This document shows positions 19,730-28,100 of a stretch of DNA of 36,062 nucleotides, piece by piece; the first letter of the stretch is position 1, and each line of letters starts with the position of its first letter. This DNA comes from Methanobrevibacter cuticularis. GTDB taxonomy: Archaea > Methanobacteriota > Methanobacteria > Methanobacteriales > Methanobacteriaceae. The notes under the pieces are model-generated. The model saw nothing but the letters and a program-made list of their open reading frames with translations. It was not told the origin of the DNA and did not search any database. The stretch is from positions 1 to 36,062 of the forward strand of contig NZ_LWMW01000093.1 in assembly GCF_001639285.1 (NCBI RefSeq), read 5' to 3'. A program made the position numbers and the translations under genes.

Positions 19730-21271
19730 TCAAGAGAGTTTTTCCATGAAATTCAATATTTTATCAATTATTTTAGATAAAGGTCCAAACTTATGTGAAA
19801 ATCTACGAATAGCTAGAAAATCACTATGATCAAATGCTTTTGAGAGAGTTAAGATAATCAAATAAATAATTGGGCCAATTATAATTCCTAGTAATAATCC
19901 AAGAGTAGTTTTTGGAATTAGTAAAATAGCTATTCCCATAATTAAAGAAGCAAAAACAGCCTTTCCAATAAACATATATGGAGCTTTTGTTTTAGTTAAG
20001 TTGAAACTTAATTTTAAAATAGGAATCATTATTAAAAAACAAGCTATTGTAGTTGCTAAAGCTCCTCCAACGATTCCATAAATTGGAACAATGAACCAAT
20101 TTAAAATAAAAGTAGTTATTGCTCCCACAACGAGGACGTACATTGGAGTTCGAGGATTCCCAATTCCTTGTACTATACTTGAAGAAATTGCAAATAATGA
20201 GTAGAAAGTCATTCCAACAACCAGAATACTTAAGGCAGGTGAAGCAGCTAAAAACTTTGGAAAGGTTAATTGCAATATAGGTTCTGCAAACAAAGCTATT
20301 CCCACAGTCATAGGAAGAATTATAACCATAGAATACCTATAGGATTGTGAAACATATTTACTCAAAAGAATTTGATTTTTCGTACCAAATGCAGCTGAAA
20401 CAGCAGGTAAAATAGTTGTTGCTAATGAAGTTGATATGATCAGTGGAAATCTAGATATTGGATCAGCAGCATTGAAATATCCAGTTCCCACACTTCCAAT
20501 TACGTTAGCTATTACAAAAGTTGATATTGCAAATATACACATTTCAGCTAAAGCTGTTATAGTCACAGGTATTGCAAAAACCACAATTTGTTTGGCTAGT
20601 TTCACTTCCTCAAGAAAAGAAAAATTATATTCTATTTCAGGCTTAGGGACATATTTCCACATGTATTTTTGGAATATGATAACTGATAGAACAGCTGATG
20701 CAGCAAAACCTAAAACAGAACCAAAAACAGCACCCAAAGCAGAATACCCTAATATAACCAAAATAGTCGCAAATATAATCATAAAAATCTGTTCTGTGGC
20801 CCTGGTAGCCAGGATATATTCCATTTTTATTACTCCTTGGAATGCTCCTCTGAATGCCCCTACAATAACACTAAAAGGCACGATAAATCCCACTGCTTGT
20901 AATGGATAAATAAGTCCTGGCATTTTTGGATTTATTTGAGCTAAAAATGGAGCTATTATAAAGACCATTAAAAAGCCAAATAATATTCCAAGTAAAAGCA
21001 TAATTTTTAAAGAAGTATATATGGTTTGCCTTGCTAAAACTTCCTTATCTAAAGCTGTATATTCTGCCACATATTTAGCTATTGCTGGAGGGAGACCTCC
21101 TGCAGATAAAACTTGAAGAATACCTTGGAATTGTAATGTATAACCTAAAATACCATAAGCTGAAGGTCCTAATAGCTGAGCCATTAAAAATCGATATATG
21201 AACCCTCCAATACGAAAGATCACATTACCTATTAAAATTAGAATACTTCCCCTAGCTAATCTTGAACTCAT
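19730..21271 (-). CDS. Oligosaccharide flippase, MATE/MOP superfamily (Wzx/SpoVB-like)
   Basis: A 513-residue membrane protein with about 14 hydrophobic segments. It begins SSRLARGSILILIGNVIFRI with the LLGPSAYGILGY segment typical of polysaccharide flippases, followed by GGLPPAIAKYVAEY and later GYFNAADPISRFPL and GIGNPRTPMYVLVVGAITTF. It probably flips a polyprenyl-linked saccharide or pseudomurein precursor across the membrane. The ATG at 21271 has GGTG five bases upstream. It stands alone, although it is functionally related to uppP and to the Wzy-like/GT-B pair in this window. Confidence 0.88.
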   Translation of the reverse strand: MSSRLARGSILILIGNVIFRIGGFIYRFLMAQLLGPSAYGILGYTLQFQGILQVLSAGGLPPAIAKYVAEYTALDKEVLARQTIYTSLKIMLLLGILFGFLMVFIIAPFLAQINPKMPGLIYPLQAVGFIVPFSVIVGAFRGAFQGVIKMEYILATRATEQIFMIIFATILVILGYSALGAVFGSVLGFAASAVLSVIIFQKYMWKYVPKPEIEYNFSFLEEVKLAKQIVVFAIPVTITALAEMCIFAISTFVIANVIGSVGTGYFNAADPISRFPLIISTSLATTILPAVSAAFGTKNQILLSKYVSQSYRYSMVIILPMTVGIALFAEPILQLTFPKFLAASPALSILVVGMTFYSLFAISSSIVQGIGNPRTPMYVLVVGAITTFILNWFIVPIYGIVGGALATTIACFLIMIPILKLSFNLTKTKAPYMFIGKAVFASLIMGIAILLIPKTTLGLLLGIIIGPIIYLIILTLSKAFDHSDFLAIRRFSHKFGPLSKIIDKILNFMEKLS

Positions 21272-21510
21272 TATAACACCGAAGCTATATGTAGAAAATT
21301 ATGAAAAATTTAGTCATTAAATCTAATAAATCCTATTTAATCATCTAATAAATCTATTTAATCTAATAAATAGTAGATTGATATATCTTTAATTAGCTGA
21401 TATTCTTTATAAAGTTGATGCTTATTGTTATTTATTAATTATTTATCAGATTTAATATGGAATTATAGTACACATTAAGTTTGAAAATAATAATTTTAGT
21501 ATAGATATCT

Positions 21511-21710
21511 AAAATATATATTTTTAATATTCATGATTTAATAAGTATATAAATAAATTATCTAAAATATATCTTTAATATTCATGATTTAATAAGTATA
21601 TAAATAAATTATTTAAAATATATATTTTTAATATTCATAATTTAAATTATTTAAAGAATACATCTTTAATATTCATGATTTAATAAGTATATAAATAAAT
21701 TATTTAAAAT
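21511..21710. repeat. About 51-bp tandem repeat, four copies, one shortened
   Basis: Units containing TTTAATATTCATGATTTAAT and AAGTATATAAATAAATTAT recur with TAATATTCAT at about 21525, 21576, 21629 and 21667. The third copy lost part of its unit. The array fills most of the spacer 21272-21756 between two minus-strand genes, upstream of the flippase. Confidence 0.85.
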
Positions 21711-21756
21711 ATATTTAAAATATGTCTGTTATTCACAATTTAAATATTACTTTATT

Positions 21757-22344
21757 CTAATCGTTTTTATATTTGTTTAAAAATTTAATAAAACGTTTTA
21801 AAGTCTTTCTCAGAGTTTTAAAACCATAATCATCTTCTTTTACACCAGCAAGGGTGTCTTGAGACCATAAACAAGGGCCTAAGTTAGCTCCAAATGAGCC
21901 TCCACTTACAGGAATGATTCCATTAAGAAGATAATATGTGTTAATCTGTTGAATAGCTAATTCTTGACCTCCTGCACGATCTCCACCAATAGCTATTGAC
22001 ATTCCTATTTTACCTTCTAGAATATTTATATCAATAGCTCCTAATGCTCTACAACGATCCATAATAGCTTTAATTTGAGCAGAAACAGAACCATTATACA
22101 TGGGACTAGCTATTATTATGCCATCTGCTTCTTGTAAAAGTTCATAGACTTCTGTCATATCATCTTTTTGTATACATACCTTTTTCTTTAAACAATAATC
22201 GCAATGTCTACAAGGACCAATTTCTTTTCCACGGACTGTAAACATCTTTGTTTCAAATCCTTCTTCTTCAAGCTTACTTAAAGCTTCTTTTAAAACATAC
22301 TCAGTAGCTTGTTTTCTAGGACTTCCACTAATTCCAAAAATCAT
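21757..22344 (-). CDS. Iron-sulfur flavoprotein (flavodoxin-fold NADPH-dependent FMN reductase family)
   Basis: A 195-residue flavodoxin-like protein. IFGISGSPRK at the N-terminus is the FMN-phosphate loop; C45, C48, C51 and C57 in CRHCDYCLKKKVC form the compact motif that binds a [4Fe-4S] cluster in archaeal iron-sulfur flavoproteins; ASPMYNGSVSAQIKAIMDR is the second FMN-contact segment. Members transfer electrons between ferredoxin and other acceptors and have been linked to oxidative stress and oxygen reduction in methanogens. The ATG at 22344 has GGAG 11 bases upstream. It is monocistronic. Confidence 0.9.
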   Translation of the reverse strand: MIFGISGSPRKQATEYVLKEALSKLEEEGFETKMFTVRGKEIGPCRHCDYCLKKKVCIQKDDMTEVYELLQEADGIIIASPMYNGSVSAQIKAIMDRCRALGAIDINILEGKIGMSIAIGGDRAGGQELAIQQINTYYLLNGIIPVSGGSFGANLGPCLWSQDTLAGVKEDDYGFKTLRKTLKRFIKFLNKYKND

Positions 22345-23429
22345 ACTATTATAAACTCCTTAGAAATTAAATTATTTCTTTATTGATGTTAATCTGTTTT
22401 TGATTTAAATAAATTTATTCATTTTGAATTTTTTATTAATATAACAACATCTCTGATTTTCATGTATCTTTCAAGAATTTCTACCCTATTTATAAAATCT
22501 AAGATATTTATTGTATTTTTATAAAATTGCCTAGGAAATAATTTTTGAAAGCTTTTTTAGAATATTTTCAGCTATTGTGTCTTGGTATTTTATGGAGCAG
22601 TGGCTCATTATTCTGTAGTTAGATCATGGCGAGTATTCTTTTTTGGTGTTACAATTTTTACATATTGGTGTAGAATACTTTTTTTCTTTCCATTCTTTTC
22701 ATGCATATATCTTTAAATGGTAGTATTTTATTATTAAGTTGTATATTATCACTTAAATAAAAGAATAGATAGAAAAATAAACTACAATAAATCCAAAAAA
22801 ATCTTAAAAACTAATGTTGTAAACATTGCATTTGCAAAAATAGCCAAAATCAAAATAAAATTCATAATAATTCTTATATAGTCCAGCACCAAATTTTTGG
22901 AACAAAATTTGTAGATTATATATAAATAAACTGCAAAAATTAGTGCAAAAAATTAAGTTTCTGACTATAAATAAAAATTTTTAAAATTTTAATCAGGATT
23001 TTTAAGGAAATAATAATATTTAAAGTCGAAATAAAGAAAGTTAAATGTTTACTAAAAAGACTTTTGGCCGCGATTTTTTTTATTAAATCGGATAAGGAAT
23101 ATTATTTTTGAGGTTTGTGATTTTTTTATTTTTTATTTATTTTTAGAATGTTGTGATGTTTTTGGTGATATAGTTGTATATTTTTTTTTGTTTCCAAATC
23201 TTAAAGCACGATTTTATTTTTTTTCTTTCAGGCTTTCTTATTTGTTTTTTTGGGCTTATTGATTTTAAAAACTTTGAAACAAGAAAAAACACATCTTTAG
23301 TAGATAAAAGTATTAAATAGCTATTAAGTAATTTAAAATATAAAAAGATTAGTTGTCTTGGATCTGCCAAAAAAGAAAGATTATTTATATTATCATAAGC
23401 ATACTATTTAACAGTAAAAAATATCATTA
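22345..23429. other. Gene-poor region of about 1.1 kb
   Basis: No convincing intact gene. On the minus strand about 22535-22670 there is a degenerate frame reading YSTPICKNCNTKKEYSP, one in-frame TGA, then SNYRIMSHCSIKYQDTIAENILKKL, which looks like a small cysteine/histidine metal-binding segment of a dead gene. A 75-codon minus frame at 23143-23370 starts with TTG, is very basic and hydrophobic, and I do not accept it. An imperfect hairpin (CCGCGATT / AATCGG) lies near 23068-23092. The region reads like the graveyard of one or more insertions. Confidence 0.4.
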
Positions 23430-23444
23430 ATGAGGTTTTATATC

Positions 23445-23756
23445 ATGAATAGAAAACAACTAGCTATAGACTTCGCAAAATCATTAAACCATTCTGAAAT
23501 TGAAAAAATTATCCTATTTGGTTCTGTAGCTCGAGGAGAAGATAAAAAAGAATCTGATATAGATATTTTAATCGTTACTCGTGCTATAAACGATGACCTT
23601 AAAATTAGTGATGATGTCTATGGTAAAGTAATGGATATTCTTCTTGAAACAGGTGAGTACCTTTCTACAAAAATGGTTCCAATTGAACACTACCAATCTC
23701 ATTTAGATTCACACTTTTATATTAATATTGAAAATGAAGGAATATTAATAGGCTAA
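23445..23756 (+). CDS. mntA: MNT-type nucleotidyltransferase, antitoxin of a HEPN/MNT pair
   Basis: A 103-residue minimal nucleotidyltransferase. The motif G26-S27, ten residues, D38-x-D40 (GSVARGEDKKESDID) is the GSX10DXD signature of MntA proteins, which inactivate their HEPN partner by AMPylation in studied systems. I start it at the ATG at 23445, nine bases after GAGG; an ATG at 23430 is in frame but overlaps that ribosome site. The HEPN gene follows after 33 bases on the same strand, the usual order for this toxin-antitoxin class. Confidence 0.88.
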   Translation: MNRKQLAIDFAKSLNHSEIEKIILFGSVARGEDKKESDIDILIVTRAINDDLKISDDVYGKVMDILLETGEYLSTKMVPIEHYQSHLDSHFYINIENEGILIG

Positions 23757-23789
23757 AAATCATTAAACTTTTTATTTAGTTGGTAAAAA

Positions 23790-24158
23790 ATGAGTGATAT
23801 TGATTATGCATTTAAAAGGGCATTGGAATTATTAGAAGTTTCAGAACTTCTTTATAATAATAAACATTATGCAGACTCAATCAATCGTTCATATTACTCA
23901 GTTTTCTATGCAACCAAAGCTTTACTAATTAAAAAAGAAATAGATGCTAAAAAACATAGTGGTCTTATTCATCAATTCGGTTTAGCTTATATTATAAATG
24001 ATAATTTCAACAAAAACACTGGTAAAATATTATCTCGTTTAGAAGAAGATAGAATTCACGCCGACTATGATATGTCAATACCTATTACAAAAGAAAAAGC
24101 AGAAGAATATTTATACAACGCTAAAATCTTCATAAAAGAATGTAAAAAATTTTTATAA
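23790..24158 (+). CDS. hepT: HEPN-domain protein (UPF0332 type), toxin of the pair
   Basis: A 122-residue all-helical HEPN protein. ALELLEVSELLYNNKHYADSINRSYYSVFYATKALL is typical of the UPF0332 branch, and R83-LEEDRI-H90 provides an R-x6-H motif like the RNase active site of HEPN toxins, within the RIHADYD segment that corresponds to the R..ADY signature of this branch. It likely cleaves RNA when not modified by the upstream nucleotidyltransferase. The ATG at 23790 has a weak site (TTGGT). All key residues seem present, so the pair looks functional. Confidence 0.87.
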   Translation: MSDIDYAFKRALELLEVSELLYNNKHYADSINRSYYSVFYATKALLIKKEIDAKKHSGLIHQFGLAYIINDNFNKNTGKILSRLEEDRIHADYDMSIPITKEKAEEYLYNAKIFIKECKKFL

Positions 24159-24324
24159 CTAATTAAGCTAATATATTCAATTTATCATTCCTATAAATAC
24201 TATGAAAAATATCTATAATGTGCTAATAATGGCTAACAATGCCTGAAAATAATCAAAAATAAGAATTTTAAGCTTAATGGCCACAATAAATATTTAAAAA
24301 AATAGTAAGACTGATTTTGAGAAA

Positions 24325-24350
24325 GAAAGATGGAACAAAAACCATCTTTC
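24325..24350. terminator. Hairpin between convergent small genes
   Basis: GAAAGATGG and CCATCTTTC form a perfect 9-bp stem with an 8-base loop. It lies between the HEPN gene (plus strand) and the minus-strand small frame ending at 24391, and could terminate transcription from the latter; the T-run after the stem is short. Confidence 0.5.
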
Positions 24351-24390
24351 AAAGAAAAGCTTAACTTTAGATGATATTTAATTATTATTT

Positions 24391-24591
24391 TCACCACCCA
24401 TATTTATCCACATTTTCTTCAAACAAATCTTCAGCAGTATTTGGTCGTGGAATATCTGTAATGATTTTATTGATTTCTTTCTCCCATACTTCTTGTTTCA
24501 TTTTATTCAAGTCTTTTTTGTTATTTAATTTTTTAAATTCAGCTAAAAAATTAATATTGGAAAGATATTCAGCTCCATAATAATTCTTCAT
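24391..24591 (-). CDS. Hypothetical small protein, 66 residues
   Basis: A hydrophilic protein beginning MKNYYGAEYLSNINFLAEFK and ending ENVDKYGW. It starts within the last codons of the broken gene upstream (overlap of 23 bases), as in a translationally coupled pair, and is followed by a hairpin. I do not recognise the family. Its position beside a toxin-antitoxin pair and its size suggest, without proof, another toxin-antitoxin component. Confidence 0.4.
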   Translation of the reverse strand: MKNYYGAEYLSNINFLAEFKKLNNKKDLNKMKQEVWEKEINKIITDIPRPNTAEDLFEENVDKYGW

Positions 24592-24755
24592 TTTCAGTTT
24601 CTTTTATTAGTCCTGAGAATGATTTCCCATGAAACTTAATATATCTATTTACTGTATCATTATAACCACTTCGTGTCTTAATTTCCCAGTTCTGCATTTT
24701 TTCAGATGTTATCTAAAATTTCAGCATCTTCTTTTTTCATTACTATTTTATTCAT
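24569..24755 (-). pseudogene. Frameshifted small gene, possible antitoxin
   Basis: The frame opens at the ATG at 24755 (GGAG close upstream) with MNKIVMKKEDAEILDN and meets a TGA; the neighbouring frame continues with TSEKMQNWEIKTRSGYNDTV and NRYIKFHGKSFSGLIKETEN to a stop at 24569-24571. A single one-base shift would join them into about 62 residues. The second half loosely resembles the dimerisation end of ribbon-helix-helix antitoxins (KFHGKS-S-LI). The shift could be real or a sequencing error in an A-rich run. Confidence 0.4.
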
Positions 24756-24772
24756 TCTCCTAATAAATAATT

Positions 24773-24822
24773 TTTTTTAAGAGAACCCTAAAAAATATTT
24801 TTTAAGAGAACCCTAAAAAATA
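24773..24822. repeat. 25-bp direct repeat, two copies
   Basis: ATTTTTTAAGAGAACCCTAA plus AAAAT is present twice in a row. Each copy could fold as a T6/A6 hairpin. It sits in the divergent spacer between the broken small gene and the coiled-coil gene. Confidence 0.8.
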
Positions 24823-25011
24823 ATAAAAAAGTATAGATATTTATATAGATTATATTAATATTATTATTAAATAGAATTAATAGATTAGTTCTAGGTTGGA
24901 AATAATCTCGATACACCTACTCCTAAAATGATTATTGCTATAATATTTTTCAGTCGAACAATGAAGAATTATTATTAGAAGTATATAACTTTCTATAAAT
25001 GAGGAATTCAA

Positions 25012-25776
25012 ATGAAATATGTTAAAAGTACTGTAAAGAAATATTCAAGAGAATATAGTAGAACTCTTAAAAATGGTAAAAAAAAGAAATACTCTACTGA
25101 ACAAGTACAAATAACAGTAGCAAAAGAAGATAATATCTTTGAAGATGGAGAAACAGTTTTAATTCTTCCTTCTCAACATATTACTGAGATTGAAACCTTA
25201 AATTCTTTAATAAATGATTTAAAATCTAATAATAAATCATTAAAAGATTCTAATGATAATTTCAAGGCTACAATAGAAAATAATAATTCTACAATATATA
25301 ATTATGAAGATACAATAGCTAAATTAAAGCACGAAATTACTACATCTGAAAAAAATTTTAAGAAAAAAATAGATGAAGAAAAAACTCATCGTCATGATGA
25401 AGATAGTAAAAAAATCGAAAAAATTCAAACTGAATTACTTGAAACCAATGATGCATTAATTAAGGCTAAAGATTTAAACCAAGAATTGGAAAATAAGTCT
25501 TCCAAACTAAAATTAGATAAAGAAAAACTTAAATTAGATAAGCAGGATTTAAAAAGAAAAATAAATTCATTAGAAGATAATATTAAATCTTTACAATCCA
25601 ATATCCAAATAATGGAATCTTCTCAAAATGAACTTTCAAAACTTAGAAACGACCATGAAACATTAGTCCATAATTATGAAAACATTAAAACTGATCTTGA
25701 AAAATCTAACGAAACTGTATCATATTATGAAAGTGTAAATAAAAAACTTAAGGAATTTATTCTTAAATCATATTAG
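25012..25776 (+). CDS. Coiled-coil protein with a basic N-terminal domain
   Basis: A 254-residue protein. Residues 1-56 are basic and aromatic (VKKYSREYSRTLKNGKKKKY, then a strand-rich EQVQITVAKEDNIFEDGETVLILP), and residues from about 57 to the end are an almost unbroken heptad-like coiled coil rich in K, E, N and L, with an internal KLKLDKEKLKLDKQDLKRK repeat. There is no signal peptide or membrane segment, so it is probably cytoplasmic. Similar proteins of unknown role occur in Methanobacteriales (from memory). The ATG at 25012 is seven bases after GAGG, and a TATATAA lies about 25 bases farther up. Confidence 0.7.
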   Translation: MKYVKSTVKKYSREYSRTLKNGKKKKYSTEQVQITVAKEDNIFEDGETVLILPSQHITEIETLNSLINDLKSNNKSLKDSNDNFKATIENNNSTIYNYEDTIAKLKHEITTSEKNFKKKIDEEKTHRHDEDSKKIEKIQTELLETNDALIKAKDLNQELENKSSKLKLDKEKLKLDKQDLKRKINSLEDNIKSLQSNIQIMESSQNELSKLRNDHETLVHNYENIKTDLEKSNETVSYYESVNKKLKEFILKSY

Positions 25777-25800
25777 TTAGTATTTCAAATTTTCTTCCTT

Positions 25801-25938
25801 TAATCATTTAAATTCACTTTTAATATTTTAAATCCACTTTTAATCATTCAAATTCATTTTTAATATTTTAAATCCACTTTTAATCATTCAAATTCATTTT
25901 TAATATTTTAAATCCACTTTTAATCATTTAAATCCAAC
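25801..25938. repeat. 20/40-bp tandem repeat
   Basis: A 40-bp period (TAATATTTTAAATCCACTTT at 25821, 25861 and 25901) made of two related 20-bp halves, the other being TAATCATTYAAATTCAYTTT; about seven 20-bp units in all. It follows the stop of the coiled-coil gene and fills about half of the spacer 25777-26088 before the convergent trpB2. Confidence 0.9.
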
Positions 25939-26088
25939 TAATAACTTTTTTAGGATTAAATATTTAGAGTAGGTAGTGAAAATATATATTTTAGATGATT
26001 TAGTTATATATTTATTAATTATTAAACATATTTTAATATTTATACTAAAATTATTATTTTCAATCTTAGGTCTTCACCATAATACTAA

Positions 26089-27390
26089 TTATTTAATATC
26101 TTGGGATAATTCCCCTTCTAAATAGTTTTCATATCCTACCAAATCAAGTAAACCATGTCCTGAAAGATTGAAAACTATTGTTTTTTCTTCACCAGTTTCT
26201 TTACATTTTTTAGCTTCGTCAATAGCTATTTTTATTGCATGACTAGATTCTGGGGCAGGAACAATCCCTTCACAGTTAGCAAATAATTTTCCACTTTCGA
26301 AAATATCTTTTTGATGAGCTGATCTTGGTTCTATATATCCTTCTTTCGCGAGTAATGATACTATAGGTGACATTCCATGATATCTTAATCCTCCTGCATG
26401 TACTGAAGGAGCTATAAAATCATGTCCTAATGTAAACATTTTCAAAAGAGGAGTAAATTGATTTGTGTCTCCGAAATCATAATCATATTTACCTTCAGTT
26501 AAAGTTGGGCATGAGCTTGGTTCAACACTTATGAATTCACAATCTGTGTTTCCATTTATTTTATCTTTCATAAATGGAAATGCGAATCCTGCAAAATTAC
26601 TTCCACCACCAACACAGGCTATCATCATATCTGGTTCGATTTCAGCTATTTCAAATTGTTTTTTAAGTTCAAGTCCAATAATTGTCTGGTGTAACATAAC
26701 ATGGTTTAAAACACTTCCCAATGAATAGTAAACTTTATCATCACTGAATGCTTCTTCCATTGCTTCTGAAATAGCTATTCCGAGAGATCCAGGATGGTTA
26801 GGATTTTCTTTTAATATTTTTCTACCATATTCTGTATTTTTACTTGGTGAAGCATAAATTTTTCCATCATAGACTTTCATTACAGTTTTTCTAAATGGTT
26901 TTTGATCATAGGAGACTCTAACCATGTATGTTGTACAACCAATACCAACCATAGAACAAGCTAGGGATAATGCTGTTCCCCATTGTCCAGCTCCTGTTTC
27001 AGTTGTTAGTCTTTCAATTCCATCTTTTTTTGCATAATATGCTTGTGCTATTGCACTGTTTAGTTTATGGCTTCCAGTTGGAGAGGTGTCTTCTCTTTTA
27101 TAGTAAATTTTAGCAGGGGTATTGAGCTTCTTTTCTAAGTTTTTTGCTCGATACAATGGACTTGGCCGTCCCATTCTCATATATAATTCTCTTACTTCCT
27201 TTGGAATAGTAATGTTCCTTTCTTTAGAGAATTCTTGTTCTAAAACTCCTTTAGAAAATACTTTAGGGAGATTTCCAACTTGATCAGACCCTTCACTATT
27301 TTTTGGCATTGGTAGCTCTACAGGAAGGTCAGCAAGAATGTTATACCATTTTTTAGGTACTTCATCAGAGGGTAATTCTATTTTATACAT
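26089..27390 (-). CDS. trpB2: Tryptophan synthase beta-like protein TrpB2
   Basis: A 433-residue PLP enzyme of the TrpB2 group, which is longer than TrpB1 and has an N-terminal extension. The PLP lysine is K109 in PTGSHKLNSA, the phosphate loop is VGGGSNFAG near residue 260, and the C-terminal NLSGHGLLD is conserved. TrpB2 condenses indole with serine or O-phosphoserine and may salvage indole independently of TrpA. GGTGA precedes the ATG. No other trp gene is near. Upstream lies an inverted repeat resembling the TRP box bound by TrpY, which is known to regulate trpB2 in Methanothermobacter. Confidence 0.94.
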   Translation of the reverse strand: MYKIELPSDEVPKKWYNILADLPVELPMPKNSEGSDQVGNLPKVFSKGVLEQEFSKERNITIPKEVRELYMRMGRPSPLYRAKNLEKKLNTPAKIYYKREDTSPTGSHKLNSAIAQAYYAKKDGIERLTTETGAGQWGTALSLACSMVGIGCTTYMVRVSYDQKPFRKTVMKVYDGKIYASPSKNTEYGRKILKENPNHPGSLGIAISEAMEEAFSDDKVYYSLGSVLNHVMLHQTIIGLELKKQFEIAEIEPDMMIACVGGGSNFAGFAFPFMKDKINGNTDCEFISVEPSSCPTLTEGKYDYDFGDTNQFTPLLKMFTLGHDFIAPSVHAGGLRYHGMSPIVSLLAKEGYIEPRSAHQKDIFESGKLFANCEGIVPAPESSHAIKIAIDEAKKCKETGEEKTIVFNLSGHGLLDLVGYENYLEGELSQDIK

Positions 27391-27493
27391 TATTTCACCA
27401 TTATTTTCTATTATTTCCTATTATTTTTATTTTATATTATTAGTTATTATTATCACTATAATAATTTATTCTTAATTTATAATATAATTATAC

Positions 27494-27501
27494 TATTTAA
27501 A
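27494..27501 (-). promoter_or_regulatory. TATA box of trpB2
   Basis: On the minus strand TTTAAATA lies 104 bases before the trpB2 ATG, preceded by A-rich BRE-like sequence, and is the best-placed TATA element near the TRP-box-like operator. Confidence 0.45.
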
Positions 27502-27509
27502 ACCTTTTT

Positions 27510-27525
27510 AGTACATTTTTGTACT
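27510..27525. promoter_or_regulatory. TRP-box-like operator upstream of trpB2
   Basis: AGTACATTTTTGTACT has perfect 6-bp inverted arms around TTTT. GTACA/TGTAC half sites match the TGTACA core recognised by the archaeal tryptophan regulator TrpY. It lies eight bases upstream of the trpB2 TATA box, where a bound protein would overlap or abut the BRE. Confidence 0.6.
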
Positions 27526-27966
<441 letters not shown>

Positions 27967-27978
27967 CTTTAAATAAAG

Positions 27979-27987
27979 TTTATATAA
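27979..27987 (+). promoter_or_regulatory. TATA box of the adhesin gene
   Basis: TTTATATAA lies 92 bases before the Shine-Dalgarno-proximal start. Transcription from about 28012 would give a leader that includes the hairpin at 28018-28041. Confidence 0.5.
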
Positions 27988-28017
27988 GGCATAGAATATA
28001 ATTATTATCGGTTAATT

Positions 28018-28041
28018 AATAGGGATTATTCTCTATTTTTT
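28018..28041 (+). terminator. Terminator-like hairpin in the adhesin leader
   Basis: AATAGGGA and TCTCTATT pair over eight positions (one G-T) around a TTAT loop and are followed by six T. It lies between the TATA box and the ribosome site, so it could attenuate the adhesin message, or simply stop upstream transcription. Confidence 0.4.
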
Positions 28042-28100
28042 AACTTTTTAGTATGATTAAATAAAAAGGAGGTGAAAAAACGAAAAATTATAAAAAAGTA

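Noticed and set aside
23143..23370. 75-codon minus-strand frame
   Set aside because: It starts at TTG, is a lysine/phenylalanine-rich translation of AT-rich sequence, and matches nothing I recognise.
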